From contig NZ_SSOB01000048.1 in the NCBI RefSeq assembly GCF_004801405.1, positions 1-64,000 on the forward strand: DNA of 64,000 nucleotides. The letters run 5' to 3'. The notes beneath the pieces are model-generated. The model was given only the letters and a program-made list of their open reading frames with translations. It was not told where the DNA came from and did no database searches. Positions 44,185 through 52,551 of this stretch are shown piece after piece. Position 1 is the first letter of the stretch. Every line of letters begins with the position of its first letter. The position numbers were made by a program, and so were the translations under genes. This DNA comes from Cohnella fermenti (GTDB lineage Bacteria; Bacillota; Bacilli; Paenibacillales; Paenibacillaceae).

Positions 44185-44292
44185 CCCCATTCATGGAACA
44201 TTCGCGAGTAAGCCTAATGGTTGCCGTATATGCTAAGACCATAGCCGCCGGCCCTGCGGACCGGCGATCCATGAATCCGGGAGGGAACGAGG

Positions 44293-44457
44293 ATGAGATG
44301 GGTGTATTGGTCCAGGTTATACGACAGCAAGTTCCAGGCGGGCTGTCTCGTGCGCCGAATGGAGAATGACGGCTGGCTGTTCGGCGTCGAGATGCCGAGG
44401 GAGATCGAGGTGTACCGTTCGCGCAAAGGCAAGTACGGGGTGCGCTACGTGCCGTGA
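44293..44457 (+). CDS. Small basic protein of unknown function (54 residues)
   Basis: ATG 44293 to TGA 44455 encodes 54 residues beginning MRWVYWSRLYDSK, rich in Arg, Tyr and Trp, with no signal peptide. The purine-rich GGGAGGGAACGAGG just before the ATG supports translation. I do not recognise the family. Confidence 0.55.
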   Translation: MRWVYWSRLYDSKFQAGCLVRRMENDGWLFGVEMPREIEVYRSRKGKYGVRYVP

Positions 44458-44660
44458 GCGGCGGGAGAGGAGGTTGCTGGTTGGAAACGGTGAGGGGCGA
44501 GTAAGCGGGGAGAGGTGATTTTGAAGCAGGGCAAGAGACGAGCCGGATGGGGCGGGAGTTTGAAGCGGGTGAGGTTCGCATCTGGTCCGTCGACTTGCTC
44601 TTCGCTCTTGGCTGGCTGGCCGCCGATGTGGTATGGTCTAGGGAGAAGGAGCGATGCCCT

Positions 44661-44846
44661 ATGAGAAGAATGCCCTTGTCCGCGGATACCGCCGTCAAGC
44701 TTGCCAAGCACTTGAACGTCCCGTTGGAGCATCTGATGCACATGCCCCAGCACATTCTGATCCAGAAGCTGGCCGAACTGGCCAAGGCCGAGCAAGAGAA
44801 CAATTCGGACGAAGCAGGGGATAACAGGAATAACCGAGGGGAATAA
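44661..44846 (+). CDS. yycC: YycC-like small protein
   Basis: A 61-residue protein whose core (SADTAVKLAKHLNVPLEHLMHMPQHILIQKLAEL) resembles the YycC family of Bacillus; function unknown. AAGGAG at 44646-44651 is nine bases before ATG 44661, preferred over upstream starts in the same frame. The tail is acidic and Asn-rich. Confidence 0.75.
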   Translation: MRRMPLSADTAVKLAKHLNVPLEHLMHMPQHILIQKLAELAKAEQENNSDEAGDNRNNRGE

Positions 44847-44904
44847 GCCGTATACTCTAGCGAGCAACTCAATAAATATTTCCGATAATAATTCGAAGAA
44901 TGCC

Positions 44905-44934
44905 TTGACGAAGAGGATGGAAGTGTTGTATATT
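44905..44934 (+). promoter_or_regulatory. Promoter of the tRNA-Met/tRNA-Ile2 unit
   Basis: TTGACG (44905-44910) and TATATT (44929-44934) have 18 bases between them, 39 bases before the first tRNA. Confidence 0.6.
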
Positions 44935-44972
44935 AATTCTTGTCGCCATTAAGATAAGCGACCATACAACGA

Positions 44973-45049
<77 letters not shown>

Positions 45050-45076
45050 ACTTCCTCGTAGGACCATAACGAACGA

Positions 45077-45152
45077 GGGCCCTTAGCTCAGTGGTTAGAG
45101 CTGTCGGCTCATAACCGATTGGTCGGGGGTTCGAGTCCCTCAGGGCCCACCA
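45077..45152 (+). tRNA. tRNA with CAU anticodon, probably tRNA-Ile2 (lysidine type)
   Basis: A 76-base cloverleaf with encoded CCA. The anticodon is CAU, but the body (GGGCCCTTAGCTCAGTGG start, CTCATAA loop, TTGGTCG variable region) is far closer to E. coli and Bacillus tRNA-Ile2 than to elongator tRNA-Met. C4-G69 and C5-G68, used by TilS for recognition, are present. If so, its C34 becomes lysidine and it reads AUA. Confidence 0.85.
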
Positions 45153-45165
45153 CCAGACAACAGAC

Positions 45166-45189
45166 AACCTTGTGAATCAAGGTTTTTTT
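45166..45189 (+). terminator. Terminator of the two-tRNA unit
   Basis: AACCTTG (45166-45172) pairs with CAAGGTT (45178-45184); seven T overlap and follow the 3' arm. Confidence 0.8.
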
Positions 45190-45255
45190 GATTTTTAGGG
45201 AGAATTTGCAGAGTGGGTTCGGAGCAGATTTGTTGCCCGATTCCCCCGATTTTGT

Positions 45256-45285
45256 TTGACGGACCGCGCCCATTCATGGTAATAT
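45256..45285 (+). promoter_or_regulatory. Promoter of tRNA-Leu
   Basis: TTGACG (45256-45261) and TAATAT (45280-45285) are 18 bases apart, 51 bases before the tRNA. Confidence 0.6.
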
Positions 45286-45336
45286 GTAACTCGTTGACCG
45301 GACGAGCGCTCCATCGTTCGCCCGAACTTCATCCAT

Positions 45337-45425
45337 GCCGGGGTGGCGGAATTGGCAGACGCACGGGACTTAAAATCCCGCGATGGGTGACCATCGTACG
45401 GGTTCGACCCCCGTCCTCGGCACCA
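45337..45425 (+). tRNA. tRNA-Leu (UAA)
   Basis: An 89-base class II tRNA with encoded CCA, a long variable arm (GATGGGTGACCATC) and the anticodon loop CTTAAAA. The AT-rich accessory patch with nuclease-fold genes lies further downstream of its 3' end. Confidence 0.95.
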
Positions 45426-45442
45426 CAACTATTAAGAATCTC

Positions 45443-45482
45443 AAGGGTTTCAGCTCATTCATTTGGGCTGGAGCCCTTTTTC
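45443..45482 (+). terminator. Terminator of tRNA-Leu
   Basis: A 14-bp stem with several G-U pairs (45443-45456 with 45465-45478), then five T. Confidence 0.85.
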
Positions 45483-45654
45483 GACGTTAAGGAAATATAT
45501 ATATTTCCGATTTATCGGGGCCGAACAAGGGACGGCCTGCCATCGCTTAAAGCTATGGACTGAGCGCGGCGGCTTATTCGAGCCTATCCAAGAGGGAAGA
45601 TATCCGTCGCTAAATTCGGTGAAGCCGCCGATGCCGCTCTTATTGCCGGATTTT

Positions 45655-45840
45655 ATGCGAAAAATCACATTGGTGCAGCTTGATGACGGGGAGATTGGGC
45701 GAATCTATGTGAAAAACAGCGTACATGGAGAAAATTCCGGCTCGAGTTGCCTTATGTATGTTAAAAACCACATAAAACGCCTCGATACCCCCTCAATCCA
45801 GGTCGACGAATGTGAAAAATCATATAAAATCGCAAAAGTT
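45655..45840 (+). repeat. Dispersed structured repeat, copy 3 of 3
   Basis: It aligns with the blocks at 16340 and 24966 over its whole length. The long hairpin arms are 45706-45727 and 45753-45774; the last palindrome is ATGTG/CATAT at 45810-45825. The inner stem changes to CAGCGTACAT, which still pairs with the opposite ATGTATGTTA using two G-U wobbles and one mismatch. It follows the tRNA-Leu terminator. A chance open frame runs through it, but has no ribosome site. Confidence 0.72.
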
Positions 45841-46119
45841 CTTGGGCCAAGGGGGACGAATAGCGATATTAGTCAGATTGTTATCGAATGCCTGAGATCG
45901 TGAAATCTGATACACCATTACACTGGCACTTGATGCTAATATTCCAATATTCACGGCGTCGATGGCTGCGGTGATTAGTCATATAGATAACATTCTGGCT
46001 TGCGAGTCTTTTTATTTCATCCAACTCTTAAGTGTACTGTAATAATTTGTAGTTTATCAGGCTGTTTCCTTCCTAAATGTTGGGATATGCTTGAGACATC
46101 ATAGGAAGGGGCTGAATTG

Positions 46120-46638
46120 ATGAAGAAGTGGATGAAGAAGGCTGGATTGGTGGCTGCGAGCGTGGCGGCGATGACGACGTTGGTATCGGCGGGGCCGGCA
46201 AGGGCCGATATTGGGAGGGTATTCTATTTCACTATTCAAAACAATACCATCTGCGATGCTACAGGGAGATACACATCATTGTATTTAAATATTAGTAACA
46301 TTGGTTCCTCATCAGCAAACGTTACCGTTCATTTGTACAATAATGCGGGTGTTGAAGTATCTCCAACGGGAATAACGAACCTTGCGTATAATTTCCCTTC
46401 TAATTTAACGATAAATTCCGATACAACTATAGGATCAAGGTCTTCACTGAATTACATGACAATTTTTGGAGTCGGCGGAGCCGGAAATGTGTGTGGTGAT
46501 ATACCTGCATATGGAAAAATCGTCGTGGACGAAGGTGGAGCTATCATTGCTAACGGAGAGATAAAGGGAACGGTGCAAAGTAGCAGTTTTGTCGCACAGG
46601 ACATGCCCATTCTCATCAACAACGGTCAGCCATTCTAA
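46120..46638 (+). CDS. Secreted protein of unknown function
   Basis: Predicted 172-residue exported protein. A typical signal peptide (MKKWMKKAGLVAASVAAMTTLVSAGPARA, cleaved near residue 30) is followed by a small Ser/Thr/Asn/Gly-rich beta-like domain with two Cys. GGAAGGGG is eight bases before ATG 46120. Base use turns AT-rich after the signal peptide, unlike the core genes. I do not recognise the family; a pilin- or adhesin-like surface domain is only a guess. Confidence 0.75.
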   Translation: MKKWMKKAGLVAASVAAMTTLVSAGPARADIGRVFYFTIQNNTICDATGRYTSLYLNISNIGSSSANVTVHLYNNAGVEVSPTGITNLAYNFPSNLTINSDTTIGSRSSLNYMTIFGVGGAGNVCGDIPAYGKIVVDEGGAIIANGEIKGTVQSSSFVAQDMPILINNGQPF

Positions 46639-46766
46639 CCGTAACGCCGGGTCTGCGGACTCGTTTTTTTTATTTTCGAAGCATCTCACAATCCGAATGG
46701 CTGCGTCGAAGTCCATTAGCAACGGCAAGCCGCTACGCTGGATAGAACCTTAGACCTACAGTTTCA

Positions 46767-46786
46767 GCGCCCAAGAGGCGTTTTTC
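46767..46786 (+). terminator. Small terminator-like hairpin before the nuclease-fold pair
   Basis: CGCC (46769-46772) pairs with GGCG (46777-46780); five T follow. It separates the secreted-protein gene from the next unit. Confidence 0.55.
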
Positions 46787-46869
46787 TTTTTCCATTAGCA
46801 GGAAAATGGTCGCATTAGGTCGAAAAACAAGGGGAATACCCATTCGTAAAACTACATTTTGGAGGGTTT

Positions 46870-47559
46870 ATGGCAAAGACATACTATGCTGAGGGAAGGC
46901 AAGTTGCTTATTTTATAAGAGGACTTTGCATCCTTATTGGGTTAGCGATCTATTTTAACATGTCAAGGTTGCATTGGGGCTTCTTCATCGGCATTTTATT
47001 TGGCTCCATAGTTGCGGGAGAAATCTTAGGCTCTATGTGGACGAGGAGAAGACGTTTAACGGCTCAACAGGCTAAGAAAAAATCCAACGCAAAGAGCAAG
47101 ATTTTGCCAGACAAATCGACTAAAAGCAAGCAGCTTAGCGACCAGGAGCTTGTTCATGCAGATGTTGATACGTTGTCTGGATCCGATTTTGAACGACTAA
47201 TGGAGCTATACTTCATATACAAAGGCTATAGTGTAACCCGAATCGGCGGAGCAGGAGACCACGAAGTCGATTTAATCCTTAAGGGCAAGGAGGGTTACAA
47301 GATCGCCGTCCAATGTAAGCGCTGGAAGCGAGATGTGGGAAATGATATCGTCCTGAGGCTGAAGGCCGGCAAACAAGTCCATGGTTGTTACGACGCTTGG
47401 ATTGTGACGACTAGCAACTTCACAAGATCAGCAAAGGAAGCAGCGGAGCGGCTCAATATAAAGTTGATCAATGGAATTTCGTTGCATGACAAGCTCTCTA
47501 ACTGGCGTAAGTCTGTTTCAGCGACCGAAGTCAAGCCCAAAGTAAGTCGCAGTAGGTGA
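46870..47559 (+). CDS. Membrane-anchored Mrr-type restriction endonuclease-like protein
   Basis: Predicted 229-residue protein. Two hydrophobic segments (about residues 12-30 and 37-55) precede a basic linker. An Mrr_cat PD-(D/E)xK nuclease domain follows (about 95-210), with LSGSDFERLMELYFIYKGYSV, GDHEVDLIL (catalytic Asp) and IAVQCKRW (QxK). The family cleaves foreign or modified DNA, or acts in DNA processing. GGAGGG precedes ATG 46870. A NERD nuclease-like gene follows after 31 bases, in the same direction and with the same AT-rich composition. Confidence 0.85.
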   Translation: MAKTYYAEGRQVAYFIRGLCILIGLAIYFNMSRLHWGFFIGILFGSIVAGEILGSMWTRRRRLTAQQAKKKSNAKSKILPDKSTKSKQLSDQELVHADVDTLSGSDFERLMELYFIYKGYSVTRIGGAGDHEVDLILKGKEGYKIAVQCKRWKRDVGNDIVLRLKAGKQVHGCYDAWIVTTSNFTRSAKEAAERLNIKLINGISLHDKLSNWRKSVSATEVKPKVSRSR

Positions 47560-47590
47560 TTTGGCTATTACACAATAATGGAGTGTTTAG

Positions 47591-48331
47591 ATGATGATTT
47601 ACTTATTAGCGGGAATAATGCTCGCTTTAATCTTGATGGCAAGGTCTCCGAAAATCAAGGGGATGATCGGTGAGTCGTCCGTTCGTCATAAGTTAAGCAA
47701 ACTAGACTCCAAGGAATACATAGCCCTGCATGATCTTATGATTAAGCGGCCAGACGGGAAGACGTCGCAAATCGATCATGTTGTCATCTCAAGATATGGA
47801 GTGTTCGTCATTGAGACGAAAAATTACACGGGGTGGATTGTGGGAAGCGAGAAATCGGAGTATTGGACTCAGGTAATTTACAAACGCAAGGAGAGGTTGT
47901 ACAACCCAATCCGACAGAACTATGGACACATCAAGGCGCTGGAGAGCTATTTGGATGATGATTCAATAACGTTTATTCCCATTATTGCGTTCAGCACAAG
48001 GGCTGATCTGAAGCTTGAGCAGATGAGTACGGATGTTGTTTATACGACCAGATTGGTATCGACCATTCAGAAGTATAAGGATGCCTTGTTATCCGAAGAG
48101 CAGATACATCGAGTTCAAACGGCGTTATCGGCTAAGACGATCCATACTCGCGAAGAGCGGAAGAAGCATGTCTCCGACATCAAGGCAAGCATAAGGGAGA
48201 AGGAAGCTCTTGCGAGCGCGGGAATATGTCCGAGGTGTAACGGCAAGCTGGTTGAACGAAAGGGCAAGAATGGAGCATTTGTTGGCTGTAGCAGCTATCC
48301 TAAGTGTAGGTACACAAGCAACAGTGTTTAG
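47591..48331 (+). CDS. NERD nuclease-like domain protein with C-terminal C4 zinc finger
   Basis: Predicted 246-residue protein. A single hydrophobic segment (residues 3-17) anchors a NERD domain (about 25-140), with GMIGESSVRHKL, SQIDHVVISRYGVFVIETKNYTGW (Asp, Glu and Lys of the nuclease-like core) and YNPIRQNYGHIKAL. A topoisomerase-type zinc finger ends it: CPRC at about 213, then CSSYPKC. GGAG lies before ATG 47591; ATG 47594 is equally possible. With the Mrr-type gene upstream it makes a two-gene membrane-linked nuclease unit. Confidence 0.87.
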   Translation: MMIYLLAGIMLALILMARSPKIKGMIGESSVRHKLSKLDSKEYIALHDLMIKRPDGKTSQIDHVVISRYGVFVIETKNYTGWIVGSEKSEYWTQVIYKRKERLYNPIRQNYGHIKALESYLDDDSITFIPIIAFSTRADLKLEQMSTDVVYTTRLVSTIQKYKDALLSEEQIHRVQTALSAKTIHTREERKKHVSDIKASIREKEALASAGICPRCNGKLVERKGKNGAFVGCSSYPKCRYTSNSV

Positions 48332-48554
48332 CGAGTAGTGGATAGGGGAAATCGGGGGACCTGAGATCTGTGAATGACGGGCGGTAGGTGGTGGCAGGAA
48401 GCAATGCTAGGTTTCTGTTGCGAATACCAAGGGTTGGAAATATAATGAGGTTCAACTCGTTTAAACGGGTTGACAGTGGCGAGGATAGGGGCAGTGACAT
48501 TAGTTTAGACCTGCTATTTAGCGGTGAGCCCTTTAAAATTACCGGAGGTAGCTT

Positions 48555-49013
48555 ATGAAGATCAGGAAGGCGACAGAGCAGGACATAGCCGCGCTGACCC
48601 TCATGCGCTGGGAGTTCACGCTGGAGCACCAGCCGGAAGTGCAGGATGATTACGATCTGTTCGAGACGGAATGTCGAGCGTTCCTGGAGCAGGCCATACG
48701 AGGTGAGCGCTGGCATATCTGGGTCGCGGAACTGGATGGTGTTATTGCGTCTCATATGTATATCCAGATCATCGATAAGGTGCCGCGGCCGGGGCGCACT
48801 ACTTACCCTTTTGCCTATATGACCAATGTTTATACCGATCCCGACTATCGATCTCGCGGCATCGGCAGTCGGATACTGGAGACGATTCGGGAGTGGGCGG
48901 CGGCCAACAAATTTGAATTTATTCTGGTCTGGCCGAGCGAAGACAGCAGGGACTTCTATTCGCGGAACGGGTACTCGCTGTGCGATGATCCGATGGAGCT
49001 TCATCTCTCTTGA
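48555..49013 (+). CDS. GNAT family N-acetyltransferase
   Basis: Predicted 152-residue acetyltransferase. Motif A is visible as YMTNVYTDPDYRSRGIGSRILETIREWA (the acetyl-CoA-binding R/Q-x-x-G-x-G/A loop), and motif B as SRDFYSRNGY. GGAGG precedes ATG 48555. The substrate is unknown; small-molecule or antibiotic acetylation is possible. Confidence 0.88.
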   Translation: MKIRKATEQDIAALTLMRWEFTLEHQPEVQDDYDLFETECRAFLEQAIRGERWHIWVAELDGVIASHMYIQIIDKVPRPGRTTYPFAYMTNVYTDPDYRSRGIGSRILETIREWAAANKFEFILVWPSEDSRDFYSRNGYSLCDDPMELHLS

Positions 49014-49058
49014 TTCTCTTAAGGGGGAGACAATGATACGGCATAAGGAGAGGCAGCA

Positions 49059-49346
49059 ATGAACCCAGCAGAATTCCAACAATATGTAAAACAATTCAGC
49101 GAAGATAAGGGCTTCGACACGAGCACGATCGAGCAGCGGATGCTGTATCTGATGACGGAGGTCGGGGAGCTGGCCAAGGAGGTGCTGACCGTCTCCTTCC
49201 ATCCGGACGAGAAGAGGCGCGAGAATCTCGGTTATGAGATGTACGATGTCGTCTGGAATATCTTCGACCTGGCGAACAAGCTGGACATCGATCTGGAGAA
49301 GGCATTCCGGGAGAAGCTGGCGATCAACGAGCGGCGGACGTGGTGA
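49059..49346 (+). CDS. MazG-like nucleotide pyrophosphohydrolase
   Basis: Predicted 95-residue all-alpha NTP pyrophosphatase. It has MTEVGELAKEV and YEMYDVVWNIFDLANKLDIDLEKAF, carrying the Glu/Glu...Glu/Asp metal ligands of the MazG superfamily. AAGGAGAGG precedes the ATG. Members remove aberrant or excess nucleotides. It lies 45 bases after the acetyltransferase and may be co-transcribed. Confidence 0.83.
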   Translation: MNPAEFQQYVKQFSEDKGFDTSTIEQRMLYLMTEVGELAKEVLTVSFHPDEKRRENLGYEMYDVVWNIFDLANKLDIDLEKAFREKLAINERRTW

Positions 49347-49463
49347 ACGCGACTGCTTGCGAATGGAATAAATTTCAAGAATCGTTCGAACAGGATTTTG
49401 CCCGGTTCACGTGGAATTTCTCAATTTGGGAAAACAATCCTGAGCATGGTGGGGGAGTCACAA

Positions 49464-49634
49464 ATGACGAAGCAGTATGCGATCGACCTGGCGAAGAAGC
49501 TGTACCGCGACAATGAGCGCTCCTACTTCGTCGTGAACGACGGAGGGCCGGACGATTACCGCGTCGTCGACAAGGAAGAGAAGAATCGGGACAATCTCAA
49601 TCGTTATGTCGTGTTCAGCATTGAAGTCGACTAA
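49464..49634 (+). CDS. Small protein of unknown function (56 residues)
   Basis: ATG 49464 follows GGGGGAG by about eight bases. The product (MTKQYAIDLAKKLYRDNERSYFVV start) is charged and soluble, with no membrane segment. Family not recognised. A bidirectional terminator follows. Confidence 0.6.
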   Translation: MTKQYAIDLAKKLYRDNERSYFVVNDGGPDDYRVVDKEEKNRDNLNRYVVFSIEVD

Positions 49635-49665
49635 CGGATCGTTAACCGAATAGCGCGACGGAATG

Positions 49666-49723
49666 GGAATCCCCCTGGCGGACGGCGGTCAATCGACCGC
49701 AAGCCTCCAAGGGGATTCCTTGT
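49666..49723. terminator. Bidirectional terminator between convergent genes
   Basis: GGAATCCCC (49666-49674) pairs with GGGGATTCC (49711-49719), with a second hairpin GCGGTC/GACCGC nested inside. It serves the small gene on the plus strand and dat on the minus strand. Confidence 0.75.
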
Positions 49724-50563
49724 TTATTGGCCGATCAGATTGGCGAACAATTGCTGCAGACGCCGCGTGACGGGACCGGCGGAGCCGCCGCCGATCGGCC
49801 GGCCGTCCACGGCAACGATAGGGGTCACTTCGACCGTCGTGCCCGTGATGAACGCTTCTTCGGCCTCGTGAAGCTCCTCAAGCGAGAAGGGGCGCTCTTC
49901 CGCCGGGATGCCGGCCGCCTGCGCGAGGCGGAGGATGACGGCGCGGGTGACGCCGTGAAGGATCAGGTTGTTGGCCGGATGTGTAACAAGGGAGCCATTC
50001 TGCACGATCATGATGTTGGAGGCGCAGCATTCCGTCACGAGGCCGGAGCGGTGGAGGATCGCATCGTCGGCTCCCGCGTCCAGCGCCTCTTGCTTCGCGA
50101 GCACGTTAGGAAGCAGGTTCAGCGTCTTGTAGTCGCAATGCAGCCAGCGGATGTCCTCGACCGTCTTGGCCCGGATTCCGGCTTCCATGGCAGCGACGGG
50201 GCGCGGGAACTCGGTTGTGTAGGCCACGAGGACAGGTGCGACCCCCTGGGGCAAAGGAAGGGAGCGAGGCGAGGTTCCGCGAGTGATCTGAACGTACAGC
50301 GTTCCCTCGGTCAGCCGGTTGCGGGCGATCAGCTCCTCGAGCTTCGTTTGAAGCGGACCGCTCTCTATCGGCATCTGCAGGCGCAGGCCCGCAGCGGTAC
50401 GTTCGAGCCTGCGGAAGTGAAGCTCCGGCTCGAACAGGCGGCCGCCGTAGACGCGGAACACGTCATAGATTCCGTCCCCGTAATAATACCCCCGGTCTTC
50501 CGGAGAGATATTCACCTCTTCCTTCGGAAGGAAGCGGCCATCGAACAAATAAATGTCGCCCAT
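49724..50563 (-). CDS. dat: D-amino acid aminotransferase
   Basis: Predicted 279-residue fold-type IV PLP enzyme interconverting D-Ala and D-Glu for peptidoglycan. It has GYYYGDGIYDVFRVY, LHCDYKTLNLLPNVLAKQEA (PLP lysine), TECCASNIMIV and FITGTTVEVTPI. Length matches Bacillus DAT (282). AGAGGAAA precedes the ATG. Divergent from ung. A branched-chain or aminodeoxychorismate-lyase specificity is less likely. Confidence 0.9.
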   Translation of the reverse strand: MGDIYLFDGRFLPKEEVNISPEDRGYYYGDGIYDVFRVYGGRLFEPELHFRRLERTAAGLRLQMPIESGPLQTKLEELIARNRLTEGTLYVQITRGTSPRSLPLPQGVAPVLVAYTTEFPRPVAAMEAGIRAKTVEDIRWLHCDYKTLNLLPNVLAKQEALDAGADDAILHRSGLVTECCASNIMIVQNGSLVTHPANNLILHGVTRAVILRLAQAAGIPAEERPFSLEELHEAEEAFITGTTVEVTPIVAVDGRPIGGGSAGPVTRRLQQLFANLIGQ

Positions 50564-50606
50564 TGCAGATTTCCTCTTTTCCTACTAGGATCACATGTCT
50601 ATTGAT

Positions 50607-50615
50607 TGTTATAAT
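50607..50615 (+). promoter_or_regulatory. Extended -10 promoter of ung
   Basis: TGTTATAAT matches the extended -10 consensus TGNTATAAT, about 57 bases before the ung start. A good -35 box is not visible, as is common for this type. Confidence 0.6.
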
Positions 50616-50671
50616 GAATTCAAAGAACGTTTTTGTAAACCCCTTTTACGAGTTGGAGGAATCTTGCTATC

Positions 50672-51352
50672 ATGACCGCTATCTTCCGCAACGACTGGGA
50701 GCCGCTTCTCGGCCCGGAATTGGAGAAGCCTTATTACAGGCAATTGCGCAGCCAACTGGCCCAAGAGTATCGGGACCGGACGATTCACCCGGACATGCAT
50801 CATATCTACCAGGCGCTTCATCTGACCTCGTACGAGGAGACGAAGGTGGTCATTCTCGGCCAGGACCCGTACCACGGTCCCGGACAAGCCCACGGCCTCA
50901 GCTTCTCGGTGCTGCCGGGCGTACGAATTCCCCCTTCGCTGCAGAACATCTACAAGGAGATTCAGAGCGATCTCGGCTTGCCGATCCCGAATCACGGCTT
51001 CTTGGAGCACTGGGCGAAGCAGGGGGTTCTGCTGCTCAACGCTGTGCTGACGGTGCGCGACGGAATGCCGAACTCCCACAAGCAGCTCGGCTGGGAGACG
51101 TTCACGACGGCGGTCATCGCCGCGCTCAACGAGAGAGAGCGTCCCATCGTGTTTATCCTGTGGGGGCGCAATGCGCAGGAGAAGGCGGCGTTCATCGACC
51201 GCTCGCGGCACCACGTCATCGCGTCGGCGCATCCGAGCCCGCTGTCGGCGCACAACGGCTTCTTCGGAAGCAAGCCGTTCTCGAAGGCGAACGCGTTCCT
51301 GCGGGCAAGCGGGCAGGAGGAGATCGACTGGAGCGTCCCTCCCCTCTCCTGA
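50672..51352 (+). CDS. ung: Uracil-DNA glycosylase
   Basis: Predicted 226-residue base-excision repair enzyme removing uracil from DNA. GQDPYHGPGQAHGLSFSV holds the catalytic Asp, LLLNAVLTV the uracil-binding Asn, and AHPSPLSAHNGFFGSKPFS the catalytic His and Leu loop. GGAGGAAT lies before ATG 50672. Length is normal for family 1. Confidence 0.96.
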   Translation: MTAIFRNDWEPLLGPELEKPYYRQLRSQLAQEYRDRTIHPDMHHIYQALHLTSYEETKVVILGQDPYHGPGQAHGLSFSVLPGVRIPPSLQNIYKEIQSDLGLPIPNHGFLEHWAKQGVLLLNAVLTVRDGMPNSHKQLGWETFTTAVIAALNERERPIVFILWGRNAQEKAAFIDRSRHHVIASAHPSPLSAHNGFFGSKPFSKANAFLRASGQEEIDWSVPPLS

Positions 51353-51361
51353 ATCGAACAG

Positions 51362-51412
51362 AACAGGCAGTCCCGAAGAGGCGCATCGCGCTTCCGGGGA
51401 CTGCCTGTTTGA
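51362..51412. terminator. Bidirectional terminator between ung and the SLH gene
   Basis: AACAGGCAGTCCC pairs with GGGACTGCCTGTT, with CGAAG/CTTCCG extending inside. It has TT-rich flanks and serves both convergent genes. Confidence 0.8.
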
Positions 51413-51421
51413 TTCCTTAAA

Positions 51422-52420
51422 CTATTCGTAGATCGGGAAGCCTGTCGAGCCGCTTGCGCCGTCTCCGGGAGGGGAGGACACGGTGGAGTTCGCATCCGTC
51501 TCCTCGGAGCCGAGAACGGGTTCGTAGCCGGACGGAATGTAGGCGTACGCCTTGACCTCGGTGATCACTTGCGCGTACATCTTGTCCGGATCGGGCGCAA
51601 GCGCACGGTAATGGATGATCGCGTCGCCGTCCTTGAAGTCGATGCGGGATACTTCGAAGCCGTAGCCGGGGTGAGGGACAGTGGCGCTCAGCGTCACCTT
51701 CGTAATATCGCTCGAATACGCGGCAGACGTCAGGGAGACGTCGCTAAGGACGGATGCCTGCGGCTCTCCCGCTTCCGGAAGCGGCGTCTTCTCGACGAAC
51801 TCGATGGCGCCATCGAGCATGACGGCGGCTTCGCTGCGGGTGATGGCAGCCTGCGGCCGGAAGTTCTGATCGGCGCCGAGCGAAGCGATGCCGGTGATGA
51901 GCAGCTTCTGGATGCTGTCCGAATAAGCCGGGGTGGTCTCGTCCGCATCGTCGTACATCATGTATTGCTCGGTATAGGCGTAGTCGCCCTTCGTAGAGAT
52001 CGCTTGGAAAAGCCAGTGGGAGAACTGTTCTCTCGTAATTTTCTGCGTTGGGTCGATGTCGCGGGGCACGTCCAGCCCGTTCAGTTGCGCGATAATAAAC
52101 GTCATCGCGTAGGAGGCGTCATCCTTCACCTTCGTGTAATAATCGCTGGCCTTCGGTTCCTTGAAGAAGTTGAAGCTGTCGATGTTAAGCCCCATGCCTC
52201 GGACAATCAAGGTCAGCGCCGTCGCTCCGTCAACCGAAGCCCCGGGCTGGAACAAGTTGTTGCCGATTCCTTGGACAACTCCCCGATTTTTCAAATCCAT
52301 AATCTGCTTGTAGCCGGGATCGCTCTTGATATCGTTGAATGCGAACGCCGATCCGCTCAGCAGGACGCAAGACAGGGCGAGAGCGGCTGCTGCAGTTGCC
52401 GTCTTGGTTCTCATTGCCAT
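51422..52420 (-). CDS. SLH-domain surface protein
   Basis: Predicted 332-residue exported protein. The signal peptide (MAMRTKTATAAAALALSCVLLSGSAFA) is followed by about three SLH-like repeats (FNDIKSDPGYKQIMDLKNRGVVQG, TREQFSHWLFQA, TRSEAAVMLDG), then about 110 residues of unknown beta-like sequence. The upstream ATG 52438 lies inside the ribosome site AAGGAGG, so ATG 52420 is the start. It is the last core gene before the integrated element. A structural S-layer-associated role is inferred. Confidence 0.85.
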   Translation of the reverse strand: MAMRTKTATAAAALALSCVLLSGSAFAFNDIKSDPGYKQIMDLKNRGVVQGIGNNLFQPGASVDGATALTLIVRGMGLNIDSFNFFKEPKASDYYTKVKDDASYAMTFIIAQLNGLDVPRDIDPTQKITREQFSHWLFQAISTKGDYAYTEQYMMYDDADETTPAYSDSIQKLLITGIASLGADQNFRPQAAITRSEAAVMLDGAIEFVEKTPLPEAGEPQASVLSDVSLTSAAYSSDITKVTLSATVPHPGYGFEVSRIDFKDGDAIIHYRALAPDPDKMYAQVITEVKAYAYIPSGYEPVLGSEETDANSTVSSPPGDGASGSTGFPIYE

Positions 52421-52502
52421 TCTGAACGCCTCCTTCATAGGAATTGCGGGGGTTGCCCGCTTCTTATCGTATCAGACGCACGCTCGGCGGATAAGGTTGC
52501 AC

Positions 52503-52536
52503 AAAAAAGAGCCTTTCGGCGGTAGACCGAGGCTCT
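52503..52536 (-). terminator. Minus-strand terminator beyond the tRNA fragment
   Basis: On the minus strand AGAGCC/GGCTCT encloses a second pairing and ends in six T (plus-strand A at 52503-52508). It sits 16 bases past the CCA end of the tRNA fragment, so it is probably the original terminator of the tRNA gene used as integration site. Confidence 0.7.
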
Positions 52537-52551
52537 CTGGCTTCTAAAGTA

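Noticed and set aside
44037..44190. Minus-strand frame reading FRSPGLPVFRLSGLP-type repeats
   Set aside because: It is simply the translation of the octamer array; no start, ribosome site or flanking domain supports coding.
45463..45903. 146-residue open frame through repeat copy 3
   Set aside because: No ribosome site, begins within the tRNA-Leu terminator, and the same repeat elsewhere is not open in the matching frame.
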